Below, one piece after another: positions 13,323 to 15,092 of a stretch of 15,092 bases of DNA (positions are counted from its first letter, which is position 1; the number at the start of each line of letters is the position of its first letter). The translations under genes and the position numbers were made by a program. Location: assembly GCA_964404605.1 (NCBI GenBank), contig CAYOKT010000067.1:1-15092 (forward strand), read 5' to 3'. This DNA comes from CAYOKT01 sp964404605 (GTDB lineage Bacteria > Electryoneota > Electryoneia > Electryoneales > Electryoneaceae). Under the pieces are notes generated by a model. It made no database searches. It saw only the letters and a list, made by a program, of their open reading frames with translations, and had not been told where the DNA came from.

Positions 13323-14873
13323 CTACAGGCGCTCGGCCACCGACTTCGCCTGCATGAAGAGCTGGAGGTAGTCCCGGCCGCCGGCCTTGCTGTCCGTGCC
13401 GGACATGTTGAACCCGCCGAAGGGCTGCACGCCGACCAGCGCGCCGGTGATCTTCCGGTTGAGGTAGAGGTTGCCGACGAAGAACTCCCGGCGTGCACGC
13501 TCGAGACGCTCGCGGTCGTTCGAGATCAGACCGCCCGTGAGGCCGTACTCGGTGCCGTTGAAGATCTCCACCGCATGGTCGAAGTCATCCGCCTTGATCA
13601 TCGCGAGCACGGGTCCGAAAATCTCCTCCCGGGCGATACGGTGGTCCGGCTTGACGCCGCTGAAAACGGTCGGCTCGACGAACCAGCCGCCCTCGATGGC
13701 CTTTCCGCCGCACTCGATCTTCCCGCCGTCCTCCTCGCCGAAGCGGATGTATTCGAGGATCTTGCCGTGCGCCGCGGCGTCGATCACCGCTCCGAGGTTG
13801 GTGTTCTTCTCCGGGTGCCCGACCACCAGCTTCTTCGCCCGTTCGGTCACCTTACGGACCATTTCATCGTACACCGGTGCGGTCACGATCAGGCGGCTCA
13901 TCGCCGAGCACTTCTGCCCCTGGAAGCCGAAGGCGCCGATGACCGCCTGCTCGGCGGCGTAGTCGAGGTCCGCGGTCTCATCCACCACAAGAGCGTCCTT
14001 GCCCCCCATCTCGAGGATGGTGCGCTTGATCCACACCTGGCCCGGCTGGTGCTTCGCCGCGAGTTCATGGATGTGCAGCCCCACCTCCTTCGACCCGGTG
14101 AAGGCGATCAGCCGCGTCTTCGGATGGCCGACGAGGGTGTCGCCCACTTCGCTGCCGCCCCCGGGGCAGAAGTTGAGTACCCCCTTCGGCAGCCCGGCGT
14201 CCTGCATCAGCTCGACGAACTTCGCCGCGACCACGGGGGCGGTGGAGGCCGGCTTGAGAACCACCGTGTTGCCGGTGACCAGGGCCGCCGAGGTCATCCC
14301 GCCCATGATCGCGCAGGGGAAGTTCCACGGCGGGATCACGACCGCCACGCCGAGGGGGATGTAGTAGAGGTTGTTCTCCTCGCCCGGGTAGGGAACCACC
14401 GGCTGCGCGCCGCCGAGACGCATCATCTCGCGGGCGTAGAACTCGAGGAAGTCGATCGTTTCGGCGGTGTCCGCATCCGCCTCGACCCAGTTCTTCGACT
14501 CCTCGTAGACCATCGTCGCGCTGAACTCGTGCTTGCGTTCGCGCAGCAGCTTCGCCGCCTTGAGCAGGATGCGCGCGCGGAACTTGGGCTCCGTCCACTG
14601 CCAGTACTCGGTAAACACCCGGTGCGCCTCGTCCACCGCGCGCCGGGCAAGATCCTTCGTCGCGCGGCCCACGGTGCCGACCACGACATCCGGGTCGGCG
14701 GGATCGCGGGACTCGATCACCCGCTCGGTGAGAACCGTCTCCCCGCCGATGAGCAGGTCCCACCGGCGGCCGAACTCCCCCTTGACCTTCGCCAGGGCCG
14801 CCTCGAACGCGGCCACGTTCTTCGGGTCGCTGAAATCGGTCAGCGGCTCGTTCCGGAACGGAAGTATGGACAT
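13323..14873 (-). CDS. pruA: L-glutamate gamma-semialdehyde (1-pyrroline-5-carboxylate) dehydrogenase
   Basis: A 516-residue NAD-dependent aldehyde dehydrogenase that oxidises glutamate semialdehyde to glutamate, the second step of proline (and arginine) catabolism. Visible ALDH features: PPWNFP with N184, LKPAS with K207, FTGSKEVG at 258-265, catalytic general base E288 in LEMGGK, and nucleophile C322 in FQGQKCSAMSR. EEIFGPVLA at 416-424 and the C-terminal GGFNMSGTDSKAGGRDYL are characteristic of the RocA/PruA group rather than generic ALDHs. The length matches monofunctional P5CDH (about 515), so it is not part of a PutA fusion. ATG at 14873 is chosen over one 16 codons upstream because GGGAGGA (complement of 14881-14887) sits 7 bases before it. 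No proline dehydrogenase gene is in the window; it could lie past the right edge. Confidence 0.95.
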   Translation of the reverse strand: MSILPFRNEPLTDFSDPKNVAAFEAALAKVKGEFGRRWDLLIGGETVLTERVIESRDPADPDVVVGTVGRATKDLARRAVDEAHRVFTEYWQWTEPKFRARILLKAAKLLRERKHEFSATMVYEESKNWVEADADTAETIDFLEFYAREMMRLGGAQPVVPYPGEENNLYYIPLGVAVVIPPWNFPCAIMGGMTSAALVTGNTVVLKPASTAPVVAAKFVELMQDAGLPKGVLNFCPGGGSEVGDTLVGHPKTRLIAFTGSKEVGLHIHELAAKHQPGQVWIKRTILEMGGKDALVVDETADLDYAAEQAVIGAFGFQGQKCSAMSRLIVTAPVYDEMVRKVTERAKKLVVGHPEKNTNLGAVIDAAAHGKILEYIRFGEEDGGKIECGGKAIEGGWFVEPTVFSGVKPDHRIAREEIFGPVLAMIKADDFDHAVEIFNGTEYGLTGGLISNDRERLERARREFFVGNLYLNRKITGALVGVQPFGGFNMSGTDSKAGGRDYLQLFMQAKSVAERL

Positions 14874-14989
14874 CTGTGATTCCTCCCAGGTACTTGTAAA
14901 TGTGTTCGTTACGAGGAACATCGCGCCGGACTGCCCCCGCGCTGCGCCGCTTGCAGGCGGCCGCGCTTGTGGCGGATTTCACACGTAGT

Positions 14990-15018
14990 AGTAAAAGGTC
15001 CCGCGCGTGGAGCGGTAA
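14990..15018 (-). promoter_or_regulatory. Weak promoter candidate for pruA
   Basis: On the minus strand TTACCG (complement of 15013-15018) and TTTACT (complement of 14990-14995) are 17 bases apart, in the only AT-richer patch upstream of pruA. The -35 match is poor. The leader would be about 110 bases. The remaining 14874-15092 region shows no gene I can support. Confidence 0.25.
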
Positions 15019-15092
15019 GTTAGAGCGGCGCCCCGTGCCGGTCAAGGCGGCGGGACAGGCGCCCTCCGGGGGAGCGGAAGAACCCTGCACCG

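Noticed and set aside
1..15092. CRISPR array, transposase, integrase, toxin-antitoxin or defence genes
   Set aside because: No regularly spaced repeats and no matching protein families were found on either strand; the window reads as housekeeping chromosome.

Overview
This is a 15.1 kb stretch of high-GC bacterial chromosome (about two thirds or more G+C by eye). It carries thirteen confident protein genes and one tRNA. The organism is a diderm that makes lipopolysaccharide: it has both inner-membrane LPS-export permeases, LptF and LptG, and a dTDP-rhamnose pathway epimerase. It makes phospholipid by the acyl-phosphate route (PlsY) and has a stand-alone proline-catabolic P5C dehydrogenase rather than a PutA fusion. 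No rRNA or other lineage marker is present. I would place it loosely among non-enteric, possibly uncultured diderm phyla and cannot name a phylum.

Layout. (1) 132-3617, minus strand: a DtxR/MntR-type metal regulator, then RNase R, then a small four-TM holin-like membrane protein whose RBS overlaps the RNase R stop. The 225-nt gap between the regulator and rnr holds a 23-bp direct repeat pair and a strong 12-bp-arm hairpin. (2) 3849-6902, plus strand: lptF and lptG (ATGA overlap), then rfbC, behind a recognisable sigma-70-like promoter. The envelope genes are divergent from the regulator. (3) 7099-7210: tRNA-Leu(CAA) with an encoded CCA, followed at once by a textbook intrinsic terminator. (4) 7333-12891, plus strand: purM-plsY-gpsA-asnS-acyP, closely packed with two ATGA overlaps, then after a 101-nt gap an M24 metallopeptidase. 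(5) 12902-14873, minus strand: a DUF2892 small membrane protein and pruA/rocA, separated by an intrinsic terminator and a candidate promoter. The DUF2892 gene ends 10 nt from the convergent M24 gene.

How the genes fit together. GpsA makes sn-glycerol-3-phosphate and PlsY acylates it, so these neighbours are consecutive steps of phosphatidic acid synthesis. An acylphosphatase in the same operon is suggestive because PlsY's donor is an acyl phosphate. LptF and LptG pair in one ABC transporter. The rest is housekeeping: purine synthesis, Asn-tRNA charging, RNA decay, peptide turnover and proline/glutamate metabolism.

I found no mobile element with a transposase, no CRISPR array, no defence cluster and no convincing undescribed multi-gene system. 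The points worth a second look are small: the hairpin and repeat cluster upstream of rnr, the palindrome at the left edge, the low-complexity LptF tail with an 8-G run whose -1 frame leads straight into LptG, and the plsY/acyP linkage. No gap between genes reaches 300 bases.
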